A stretch of DNA of 5,890 nt from Candidatus Hestiella acidicharens (GTDB lineage: Archaea; Thermoproteota; Thermoprotei_A; Sulfolobales; Acidilobaceae), in contig WAJZ01000142.1 of NCBI GenBank assembly GCA_015523575.1, forward strand, positions 1 through 5,890, given 5' to 3'. The notes under the pieces are model-generated. The model ran no database searches. It was not told the origin of the DNA and saw nothing but the letters and a program-made list of their open reading frames with translations. This document shows positions 1-5,574 of the stretch, one piece after another. Positions within the stretch are counted from its first letter, which is position 1. Every line of letters begins with the position of its first letter. The translations under genes and the position numbers were made by a program.

Positions 1-1152
1 TCTAGGTGGAACACCATAGCAATCGTTAGCGACGGCACGAGGGTATTGGGCCTTGGCAACATAGGGCCTGAAGGAGCATATCCAGTAATGGAGGGGAAGG
101 CCCTAATCTTTAAGTACCTTGGAGGGGTAGATGCTTTTCCACTGGTCCACAGGGCAAGGGATGCAGAAAAGTTCTTGGAGCTGCTCGAGCTCATCGAGCC
201 TACCTATGGCGGGATAAATTTGGAAGACATAGAGCATCCTAAGTGCTTTTACATACTTGATGAGGCTAGGAAAAGGCTCAATATACCTGTGTGGCATGAT
301 GACCAGCAGGGCACTGCAACGATAACCATGGCTGGTTTAATAAATGCATTGAAAATTGTTGGAAAGAAGATGAGCGATATAAGGATAGTTTTATATGGCG
401 CTGGGGCTGCAAACGTAGCGTTCTATAGGTTACTTAAAAACGTAAAAAAGGACTTAGAAAACGTCGTGGCTATAGCAAGCAAGGGCGTTTTGCACCCTGA
501 GATGGAAGGAATAGATAGGCTAATGGTAAAGAATAAATATCAATACGAGATGGCAATAGAGACGAAGGGGGGAGACCTGCCTGCAGGGGCGAGCGTTGAA
601 GATGCATTTAAAGGTGCTGATGCTGTAATAGCTGCAAGCGTCCCGGGCCCAGGGACAATAAAGAAGTCTTGGATTTCAAAGATGAACAAAAACGCAATTG
701 TTTTTGCGTTAGCAAACCCTGTGCCAGAGATATGGCCGTGGGAGGCCAAGGAAGCTGGTGCAAAGATAGTTGCTACTGGGAGGGGTGACTTCCCAAACCA
801 GATAAACAATAGCTTGGTATTCCCTGGGGTTTTTAGGGGGGTACTAGACGTTAGGGCAAAGACCATTACAGATGAGATGGCGCTTTCTGCATCGTATGAA
901 ATAGCTAAATTTGCTGAGGAGAAGGGGCTCAGCGAAGACTATATAGTGCCAACAATGGAGGAGTGGGAGATATATCCAAGGATAGCTGCTTCAGTGGCAA
1001 CAAAGGCGGTGGAGCAGGGGCTTGCCAGGAAAACAACAACCTATAAGGAAGAACTGGAGAGGGCTAGTGAGATAATAGAGCTCTCTAGGAGGAAGCTAAA
1101 CATGGCATATGAGATGGGGATGATAAAGGACCCGCTAATTGACTATAAATAG
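1..1152 (+). CDS. Malic enzyme (malate dehydrogenase, oxaloacetate-decarboxylating), 5'-truncated
   Basis: This gene encodes a cytosolic malic enzyme that oxidatively decarboxylates malate to pyruvate and CO2 with reduction of NAD(P)+. The frame is open from base 1, so the true start lies outside the window; 383 residues are visible and roughly 50-80 N-terminal residues, including the catalytic Tyr region, are probably missing. Visible residues show, in order: the SDGT...LGLGNIGP strand; the MEGKAL segment with the likely catalytic Lys33; metal-ligand pair E75-D76 in NLEDI; HDDQQGT at 99-105 with the third metal-binding Asp; the Rossmann motif GAGAAN at 133-138; ANPVPE at 238-243; and the GRGDFPNQINNSLVFPG block around 261-276. 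Together these are diagnostic of the short bacterial/archaeal malic enzyme family. The residue after Rossmann strand beta-2, usually Asp in NAD-dependent members (DSKG), is Ala159 here (ASKG), which hints at NADP+ use. Stop is TAG at 1150. Confidence 0.95.
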   Translation, partial: SRWNTIAIVSDGTRVLGLGNIGPEGAYPVMEGKALIFKYLGGVDAFPLVHRARDAEKFLELLELIEPTYGGINLEDIEHPKCFYILDEARKRLNIPVWHDDQQGTATITMAGLINALKIVGKKMSDIRIVLYGAGAANVAFYRLLKNVKKDLENVVAIASKGVLHPEMEGIDRLMVKNKYQYEMAIETKGGDLPAGASVEDAFKGADAVIAASVPGPGTIKKSWISKMNKNAIVFALANPVPEIWPWEAKEAGAKIVATGRGDFPNQINNSLVFPGVFRGVLDVRAKTITDEMALSASYEIAKFAEEKGLSEDYIVPTMEEWEIYPRIAASVATKAVEQGLARKTTTYKEELERASEIIELSRRKLNMAYEMGMIKDPLIDYK

Positions 1153-1156
1153 CATT

Positions 1157-1178
1157 TAAGGCCTTTTCCCAAGCCTTA
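1157..1178. repeat. Inverted repeat TAAGGC-N10-GCCTTA after the malic enzyme gene
   Basis: A perfect 6+6 bp inverted repeat starts 5 nt after the malic enzyme stop and lies about 50 nt upstream of the nikR start. The left arm also sits inside an 8-bp palindrome, AAGGCCTT (1158-1165). It could be a stem-loop at the 3' end of the malic enzyme transcript (no T-run follows) or an operator for the NikR-like protein encoded downstream. The sequence alone does not separate these. Confidence 0.4.
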
Positions 1179-1186
1179 CAAGGAGT

Positions 1187-1200
1187 CACAAAGATTATTA
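1187..1200 (+). promoter_or_regulatory. Probable BRE/TATA of nikR
   Basis: The element CACAAAGATTATTA resembles an archaeal purine-rich BRE (about ACAAAG) followed by a TATA-like GATTATTA centred near 1197. Archaeal transcription usually starts about 26 nt downstream, here near 1223. That would give a leaderless or nearly leaderless nikR mRNA, consistent with the lack of a strong Shine-Dalgarno motif ahead of the start. The TATA match is modest. Confidence 0.4.
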
Positions 1201-1227
1201 GCTTGAAAGCACACTTAAGAAGTGGCG

Positions 1228-1641
1228 ATGGTTTTGGTAAAGAAAAGGTTTGGCATAAGCCTCTCAGACAACCTATACGAGAACCTCAATGAGCTTTCAA
1301 GCTTACTCCAAAGGAACAGGAGCGAGCTTATAGAGGAGGCCGTTAAGACATTTATCAATGACTACAAGCATTATCTAATACCCCACAACTGCACCGGGGT
1401 TATGATAATATCGTGCAAGAGTGAAGACATGGTAAAGTCTATGATAGACAGGTATTCGGATATAGCAAAAACTTATATACACACACATGAGAACAACACC
1501 TGCATAGAGATAATATTCATTTCTGGCCCTTCAAAGAAGATAGTGGAGTTCCAAAAGGGGCTGGAAAAGGAGGCAAGGTGCACCTCTAGATATGTTCCCC
1601 TCTCGATGTCTAGCTTTGAAGGAGAAGATAAAAGTTGCTGA
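1228..1641 (+). CDS. nikR: NikR-family nickel-responsive regulator with atypical metal site
   Basis: A 137-residue (from ATG 1228) DNA-binding metalloregulator of the NikR family, which as a tetramer binds Ni(II) and represses nickel-related genes. Residues about 5-45 form the ribbon-helix-helix domain (RFGISL strand, then NRSELIEEAVKTFI), and about 55-125 form the ACT-like metal-binding domain. The core reads YSDIAKTYIHTH...C. H85, H87 and C92 match three of the four nickel ligands of E. coli NikR (H87, H89, C95). The loop between the second His and Cys is one residue shorter, and the position of ligand H76 is Asp74; the neighbouring Tyr and Asp align with Pyrococcus-type NikR without a gap, so the substitution looks real. 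GTG 1222 is an equally possible start, two codons upstream. The gene converges with trpS. Nickel transport and enzyme genes are not in view, so the regulon is unknown, and a different metal or altered affinity is possible. Confidence 0.85.
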   Translation: MVLVKKRFGISLSDNLYENLNELSSLLQRNRSELIEEAVKTFINDYKHYLIPHNCTGVMIISCKSEDMVKSMIDRYSDIAKTYIHTHENNTCIEIIFISGPSKKIVEFQKGLEKEARCTSRYVPLSMSSFEGEDKSC

Positions 1642-1653
1642 AGTTTTGCTGCT

Positions 1654-1677
1654 AAAGGAAGTTTCAAGAAACCTTTC
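1654..1677. terminator. Weak hairpin in the nikR/trpS convergent gap
   Basis: The 39-nt gap between the nikR and trpS stop codons contains an imperfect inverted repeat: AAAG, a 3-nt bulge, then GTTT-CAAG-AAAC, then CTTT. Its place between two converging genes suggests a shared 3'-end or termination element. The stem is short and A/T-rich. Archaeal termination depends mostly on T-rich tracts, and only short ones occur here (TTTT at 1644-1647), so the call is tentative. Confidence 0.25.
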
Positions 1678-1680
1678 TAG

Positions 1681-2799
1681 CTAAAACTTTGGCGTCTCAA
1701 CTATGGACCAAGCAACCTCCCTTGAAGCTTCCAGCTTCCTTTGATGCCCTTCTAAGAACTCCCTTATCATAGAGAACCCCATCGCCTTGCACTCCCCGCA
1801 AAGTAGCTTGCCGCCCTTACACCTCTTGTATACGTCGTTTAGCTTGTTATCATCTTCTATCAGCTGGTATATATAAAAATCAAAGACAGGGCACTTCTCA
1901 GGCTCCCCGCCGAGCCTGCTCTGCTCCTCTGCAGTGTTCCTTCCTCCAGTCAGCGATGACATGAATTTCTTCCTAGCAACTTCAAGCGGTTCGTTAAGGA
2001 ATATCGTCGTTTCAGGCCTGCTGCTGCTCATCTTCCCTCCATCTAGCCCCCTCATTAACCTGTGGTAAATGGATGATGGGGGCCTTAGCTCTACTTCCCC
2101 TTTCATCCTCTCAGCAAGGTCCCTTGTCAGCCTCAGGTGCGGGTCTTGATCAGCGCCTACAGGCACGAGCACCATCTTGTACCCACCATATTCATCGAGC
2201 TGGGGGTGAAGTATGTCTGCAGCCTGCGTTAATGCCGATACTATTTTCCCCGGCGTGATCTCACCATAGATGGATTCGAACTCGCTCGACGTTACCTTTG
2301 AGCCGAAGAGCTGTATTAGGGAATGGTAGCTCCCTTTCCTGCTAGTCTGAAAGTAAAACTCCGTCTTCCTTTCATCAAGCCCTATTGCTAGGAGGTTTGC
2401 AATGTATTCCTCAACGCCTATCCTTATGGCCTCCTTCCTCTTTATGTGCCTTACTGCATAGGCCTCTGCGTCCGCTATCCCAACGAAGACCTTGAAGCCC
2501 AGGTTTTGAAAGTATACTAGCTGCTTCCCCGTTAGGAGGTGACCGAAATGAAACCCACCGCTTGGCACAAAGCCAGTCATTACCGCTACCTTCTCCCCCC
2601 TCTTATAGAAGTCTAAGAGGGAGTCGAAGTCCCTGTGGCCAAAGACAATGCCCCTCCTCATGAGGAGGCTCTGCTCTATACCCATCGATTTCATTTTTTC
2701 AGCTACTTCCCTAAACGGCCTTATGCCGAAGACCTCATATAGCCTAGAATAGTCCTTTATGTCAGGCCTGCCCCATGGGTCGAGTCTTACTTCAGGCAA
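1681..2799 (-). CDS. trpS: Tryptophanyl-tRNA synthetase
   Basis: A class I aminoacyl-tRNA synthetase of 372 residues that charges tRNA-Trp with tryptophan in the cytosol, of the archaeal/eukaryotic type. The Rossmann catalytic core carries the HIGH-type signature as HFGH at 84-87 (after TGFVPSGG) and the KMSKS signature as GGKMSSS at 254-260. Between them PVGADQDPH (213-221) and the SKVTSSEFESIYGEI region fit the TrpRS active site. The C-terminal part has the family block TGGR.TAEEQ.RLGG.PEKCPVF.FY.Y, then C327...C334-GE-C337, a possible metal-binding cluster. Length is normal. The start is TTG at 2799: an in-frame TAA lies five codons upstream, and AAGGTG sits 7 nt before TTG; the nearby ATG (2804-2802) is out of frame. 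The gene is divergent from a solute-binding-domain regulator with which it shares a TATA region, so its expression may be linked to that regulator (inference). Confidence 0.96.
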   Translation of the reverse strand: MPEVRLDPWGRPDIKDYSRLYEVFGIRPFREVAEKMKSMGIEQSLLMRRGIVFGHRDFDSLLDFYKRGEKVAVMTGFVPSGGFHFGHLLTGKQLVYFQNLGFKVFVGIADAEAYAVRHIKRKEAIRIGVEEYIANLLAIGLDERKTEFYFQTSRKGSYHSLIQLFGSKVTSSEFESIYGEITPGKIVSALTQAADILHPQLDEYGGYKMVLVPVGADQDPHLRLTRDLAERMKGEVELRPPSSIYHRLMRGLDGGKMSSSRPETTIFLNEPLEVARKKFMSSLTGGRNTAEEQSRLGGEPEKCPVFDFYIYQLIEDDNKLNDVYKRCKGGKLLCGECKAMGFSMIREFLEGHQRKLEASREVAWSIVETPKF

Positions 2800-2812
2800 A
2801 TCATTGCACCTT
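2800..2812 (-). promoter_or_regulatory. Shine-Dalgarno AAGGTG with 7-nt spacer fixing the trpS TTG start
   Basis: On the minus strand AAGGTG (2812-2807) is followed by seven bases and then TTG (2799). The GGTG core matches the archaeal anti-Shine-Dalgarno sequence. The same hexamer and the same 7-nt spacer precede the kinase-like gene's TTG at 5167, and each supports the other. The motif partly overlaps the left arm of the inverted repeat at 2809-2834. Confidence 0.65.
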
Positions 2813-2834
2813 TACTAATTCAGAAACGTAAAGG
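2809..2834. promoter_or_regulatory. Perfect inverted repeat CCTTTAC-N12-GTAAAGG, candidate operator
   Basis: A perfect 7+7 bp inverted repeat with a 12-nt spacer lies in the trpS/regulator intergenic region, directly beside the shared TATA box. Its right arm (2828-2834) falls where the BRE of the plus-strand promoter would be. Its left arm (2809-2815) covers the predicted trpS transcription start and part of the trpS Shine-Dalgarno. The arm centres are 19 bp apart, roughly two helical turns, which suits a dimeric winged-helix protein. The divergent regulator gene is the obvious candidate to bind it (inference). Confidence 0.5.
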
Positions 2835-2835
2835 C

Positions 2836-2848
2836 TTTTATATATTTA
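2836..2848. promoter_or_regulatory. Shared bidirectional TATA box (trpS / regulator)
   Basis: The A/T block TTTTATATATTTA is nearly symmetric and centred at about 2842. Counting 26 nt each way predicts starts near 2868 for the plus-strand regulator and near 2816 for trpS. That gives leaders of about 13 and 17 nt, each just containing a GGTG motif (2873-2876 and 2810-2807). No other good TATA is visible in the 81-nt gap, so one box may serve both genes or two may overlap. Confidence 0.6.
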
Positions 2849-2880
2849 ACCCTTCATTGCCAATACCGATACGGTGAAGG

Positions 2881-3828
2881 ATGGAACCCTTAGACCAGGT
2901 AGACTATGAGTTGCTCGATAGGATTGCAGAGCTGATGCCGATAACCATTTCAGAGCTCTCTAGGGCAACTGGATGGAGCAAGAGCATGGTAGATAAGAGG
3001 GTCAGGAAGCTCCTACGCCACGGCCTCGTAGAAGTAAGGGTTCAGGGGAGGGTTTCTATAATAACGGCAAGGGAAGAAAAGAACCCAGCAGTGACAATAG
3101 GGATACTGAGGGCCAGCGAGTACCCATATATTATCAAGTTTGTGAAGCTCCTTAAAGGGGTTTACGAACACGTAAACATAAAGGTATATGACGATGCGTT
3201 TAAGGAGGCAATGGACCTTTCCACCGGAAGGATAAAGCTTGCAATGGCCCCAGCGATCTCTTTACTTATCATGAATAGGATGAGCAGGGGCAGGGTGTTT
3301 ATAATAGGAGGGGGTAGTGGGCATGGTAGCGGCATAGTGACAAACCCCGGTGGTGCTAATGGGCACACAACTTCCATGATGTCCTCAATGGAGCTCTGTG
3401 CGGAAATAAGCAGGCTGGAGATGCCAAGGGTATATAGCAGGAGCGGTTGGGAGATGATGGAAAAAATAGAAAGGGGTCTAGTGAGGCATGCCGTGCTGTG
3501 GGAGCCATACTTGACCTTTGCTAAGAAGAGGAGCTATAGCGTGGAGGGGTGCGACTTAGAGGTCTGTTGCCTTCTAGGGGCGCACTCATCCTTGCGTGAG
3601 GACTTCGAGAAGATCGGGAGGCTCTTTTCTTCCTCAGTCTCCGCTGTAAAGGGTGCTGACATTGAAGGCTATTCAAGGATAATAGGGATGCCCACTAACC
3701 TAGTTAAGGAGAGCATTATGAGCTACACCTTTTTTGAGGAACCTGACAAGAACTACTTAAAGAGGGTATTGGGTAGCATGAGGAAGATAAGCCTACCAGG
3801 GACTATAGTTTCTGATGCAATCATGTAG
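2881..3828 (+). CDS. One-component regulator: winged helix fused to NMT1/SsuA-like solute-binding domain
   Basis: A 315-residue cytosolic protein with no signal peptide or membrane segment. Residues about 8-66 form a winged helix-turn-helix (ITISELSRATGWSKSMVDKRVRKLLRHGLVE) with a wing strand. Residues about 70-300 look like a type 2 periplasmic-binding fold of the NMT1/SsuA/TauA kind: IGILRASEYP at the first strand, KVYDDAFKEAMDLSTG, a glycine-rich loop GGGSGHGSGIV at 143-153, and VLWEPY at 205-210, the typical WEP signature of that family. Relatives in ABC transporters bind small ligands such as alkanesulfonates, taurine or thiamine-pyrimidine precursors; here the domain is intracellular and probably senses the ligand for DNA binding, much like a LysR-type effector domain. 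The start is ATG 2881 with GGTGA just upstream at short spacing. The gene is divergent from trpS behind a shared TATA and an inverted repeat, and it overlaps the kinase-like gene tail to tail by 8 nt. Ligand and targets are unknown. Confidence 0.8.
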   Translation: MEPLDQVDYELLDRIAELMPITISELSRATGWSKSMVDKRVRKLLRHGLVEVRVQGRVSIITAREEKNPAVTIGILRASEYPYIIKFVKLLKGVYEHVNIKVYDDAFKEAMDLSTGRIKLAMAPAISLLIMNRMSRGRVFIIGGGSGHGSGIVTNPGGANGHTTSMMSSMELCAEISRLEMPRVYSRSGWEMMEKIERGLVRHAVLWEPYLTFAKKRSYSVEGCDLEVCCLLGAHSSLREDFEKIGRLFSSSVSAVKGADIEGYSRIIGMPTNLVKESIMSYTFFEEPDKNYLKRVLGSMRKISLPGTIVSDAIM

Positions 3829-5167
3829 CCCCTAGGTCCCTTAGGAGTAGCCTAAGCTCTATCAGGAGGTTAGGCACGGCCGACATGAGCGTTGTTAAAA
3901 GTGGTCCTTTTATGTATTCTACTATTGCCTTCCACTCCCCCTTTTCCCTATTGGTGCTATAGGCCTCAAGGGACCTCTTAACGAGCCTATAACCCGCTAG
4001 GAATGCCCTTGCATAGGAGAAGAAGACTGCTATGTCCCAAGCCGCCTTTTTTGTTGAGTAGCTGCTAGCCTGCTCCAGGTCGATTATATATACCTCCTTA
4101 TCCGTTATTATGAAGTTCCCAGGGTTTGGATCCCCTAGGGCAAAGCCCCCATTATGAATAGTAGCGAGCGCCTCGCCTATTTTTTCCCAAGCCTTTGGAT
4201 CCTTGCTCTTCAGCGCAACTTCCCCTTCTATAAACTCCCTCACCATCTTAGACCAATACCTATCTGGACATACTGCATAAACCCTTGGCGTCGGAATTAC
4301 CTTCCTTAGCTCAAGAAGGTGCCTATATTCGTTGCTTAGCCTCCCAAGCGGCGTCTGCCTAAATGGGTAGATGGAGGCAGAGACTGCCCCTGCCATAAAC
4401 CACTTCAACGAACCGTACATATATTCCTTTATGACAACCTTCCTTTTTCCATCATTGCATATTTGGCTCCCTGAGAGTATGCTTGGCCTGTTGCACTTGT
4501 ATTCCTTCAGATAGGAATCGTCTTCGCTTCCGCAATCCATTCTTATTTCCCCTTCCGGAAGGGAGAGCAATTTATATGGCCTAAGGATGAGATCCTCAGG
4601 CTTGCACTTCTGCATTCCGACCCATTGTTTCCCAGAGCTCAGCGATATCAAGCCTAGTATCACGTTTTTACCTATGTTGCCGATGAGCTTTGTCCTGCTA
4701 GAGGATATTGCTTTTCCCATTAGGGTAACGTAGTTACCATCTAGCTTTCCTATATATGTGATATACTTTTTGTATTCCTCCCTAAGTCCATCAACGCCAA
4801 CTTCTTGGAGCGCTTGGTTTAATATGCATGGATATGCATTTTTTATAAGCGACATCCTTGATATGGGGATAAATTCAATGGGTATTTTAACAAGGTTTAC
4901 CATGCCGTCAAGCCTCTGTTTGACCTCATAACCCTGCTCCACCGTTATCCTTGTTTTGTAGTATTCTTCAAGCCTCTTTAATGAGCCATTACACCTTACT
5001 GGGGGTATTAAGAGCCCCGAGAGGTAATCTCCAAGGACGCCTGTTTTCACATCCGCCAAAAGTATCGAGTCCCCAACTACGATCTCGTTTTCTGCTTTGA
5101 AGGTAGGGGGCCTGAACCCGCTTACAACCTCTACCCTGTAGCCCGGTCCCTCTATTATTCCTTCCAA
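3821..5167 (-). CDS. Protein kinase-fold protein (Bud32/RIO/AarF-like) with unrecognised N-terminal region
   Basis: A 448-residue soluble protein. The C-terminal half, from about residue 240, has a kinase fold: VVIK with Lys247 as the ATP-anchoring Lys; Glu280 in NEYRHLLEL as the likely alpha-C Glu; REFIEGE as the hinge; the catalytic loop GDPNPGNF with Asp346 and Asn351; and IIDLEQAS with Asp363 in place of DFG. The GDPNPGN wording is close to AarF/UbiB and small Bud32/RIO-type or phosphotransferase-like kinases, and the usual His of HGD is Leu. The first ~235 residues, rich in beta-type stretches and with several Cys, match nothing I recognise. The start is TTG 5167, 1 nt after the DUF504 stop and 7 nt behind AAGGTG, the same layout as trpS. 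ATG 5200 (11 codons longer, overlapping DUF504, weaker RBS) is the alternative. Translational coupling with DUF504 suggests a common job, possibly tied to RNA. The substrate is unknown. The 3' end overlaps the converging regulator by 8 nt. Confidence 0.75.
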   Translation of the reverse strand: MEGIIEGPGYRVEVVSGFRPPTFKAENEIVVGDSILLADVKTGVLGDYLSGLLIPPVRCNGSLKRLEEYYKTRITVEQGYEVKQRLDGMVNLVKIPIEFIPISRMSLIKNAYPCILNQALQEVGVDGLREEYKKYITYIGKLDGNYVTLMGKAISSSRTKLIGNIGKNVILGLISLSSGKQWVGMQKCKPEDLILRPYKLLSLPEGEIRMDCGSEDDSYLKEYKCNRPSILSGSQICNDGKRKVVIKEYMYGSLKWFMAGAVSASIYPFRQTPLGRLSNEYRHLLELRKVIPTPRVYAVCPDRYWSKMVREFIEGEVALKSKDPKAWEKIGEALATIHNGGFALGDPNPGNFIITDKEVYIIDLEQASSYSTKKAAWDIAVFFSYARAFLAGYRLVKRSLEAYSTNREKGEWKAIVEYIKGPLLTTLMSAVPNLLIELRLLLRDLGAT

Positions 5168-5180
5168 GTTACTGCACCTT
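5168..5180 (-). promoter_or_regulatory. Shine-Dalgarno AAGGTG with 7-nt spacer before the kinase TTG start
   Basis: On the minus strand AAGGTG (5180-5175) lies inside the last codons of the DUF504 gene, followed by seven bases that include its TAA stop, then TTG at 5167. The motif and spacing are the same as at trpS. This supports re-initiation or coupling at the gene junction and the shorter kinase start over ATG 5200. Confidence 0.6.
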
Positions 5181-5420
5181 CCTCCACAAAACCCTTCCAT
5201 CCCTATCTGTTACCTTTGTTATCCTATGCAAGGGAATCGTCGTTTCATTATCCTCTAAAGTTATAGCCCAATTGCTTACAGCAATTACCTTAGAGGAGCT
5301 TATGTAGAGCTCCCTAGCGCCGTGCTCCGGGCTCCTATCTATGTAATATATAAGGCATTCTTCTCTGGCGTATACTGCCCTGTAGAGTATGTCCCTCAAC
5401 GCACCTCTCCTTTTGCCCAT
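5169..5420 (-). CDS. MJ1316/DUF504 family protein (RNA cyclic-phosphate end recognition domain)
   Basis: An 83-residue protein from ATG 5420 that is essentially a single DUF504 (MJ1316-type) domain. Diagnostic segments are ALRDILYRAVY at 7-17, the LIYYIDR strand at 23-29, a central VIAVSNWAITL, the IPLHRITKV block at 62-70 with the conserved His65, and the closing VLWRK at 77-81. Bioinformatic work on RNA repair systems proposes that this domain recognises RNA ends with 2',3'-cyclic phosphate; a biochemical role for this stand-alone archaeal form is not settled. It is the first gene of a minus-strand pair, with the kinase-fold gene starting 1 nt after its stop. An upstream GTG (5447) would add nine residues that are not typical of the family, so the ATG is preferred. 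A codon-8 TTG is also possible but would trim the domain's first helix. Confidence 0.82.
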   Translation of the reverse strand: MGKRRGALRDILYRAVYAREECLIYYIDRSPEHGARELYISSSKVIAVSNWAITLEDNETTIPLHRITKVTDRDGRVLWRKVQ

Positions 5421-5435
5421 CCAATCGCCACTTTC

Positions 5436-5443
5436 ATATATTA
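5436..5443 (-). promoter_or_regulatory. Possible TATA box of the DUF504-kinase operon
   Basis: On the minus strand TAATATAT lies 16-23 nt ahead of the preferred ATG (5420). The spacing is a little short for a leaderless start exactly at that ATG, since a start about 26 nt from the box centre would fall near 5414. A weaker A-rich alternative (AAAATTAG) lies near 5467-5473. Both are tentative. Confidence 0.3.
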
Positions 5444-5574
5444 GCACTAGGCCTTATCATGTTTTCTAATTTTCCTCTAGTAGCGTTTAACGGTAGCTAA
5501 TGTCTAACGTCTAGGTCTCACAAAGATAGCAAAAAGGGTCTATGGGGACAGGCGCATGAAATACAGGGTTCAGA

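Noticed and set aside
540..866. 108-residue minus-strand open frame inside the malic enzyme gene
   Set aside because: It lies wholly antisense to conserved malic enzyme motifs (including the ANPVPE and PNQINNSL blocks) and its product shows no domain features; it is a shadow frame.
2073..2258. 61-residue plus-strand frame opposite trpS
   Set aside because: It is antisense to conserved TrpRS sequence, of low complexity, without a ribosome site; it is a shadow frame.
5168..5200. Longer kinase-like protein starting at ATG 5200
   Set aside because: It would overlap DUF504 by 32 nt with a poor ribosome site, whereas TTG 5167 has AAGGTG at 7 nt, as in trpS. It is not excluded.
5421..5447. Longer DUF504 protein starting at GTG 5447
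   Set aside because: The nine extra residues would read through the best TATA-like element and are not typical of the family; the ATG at 5420 leads directly into the conserved domain.
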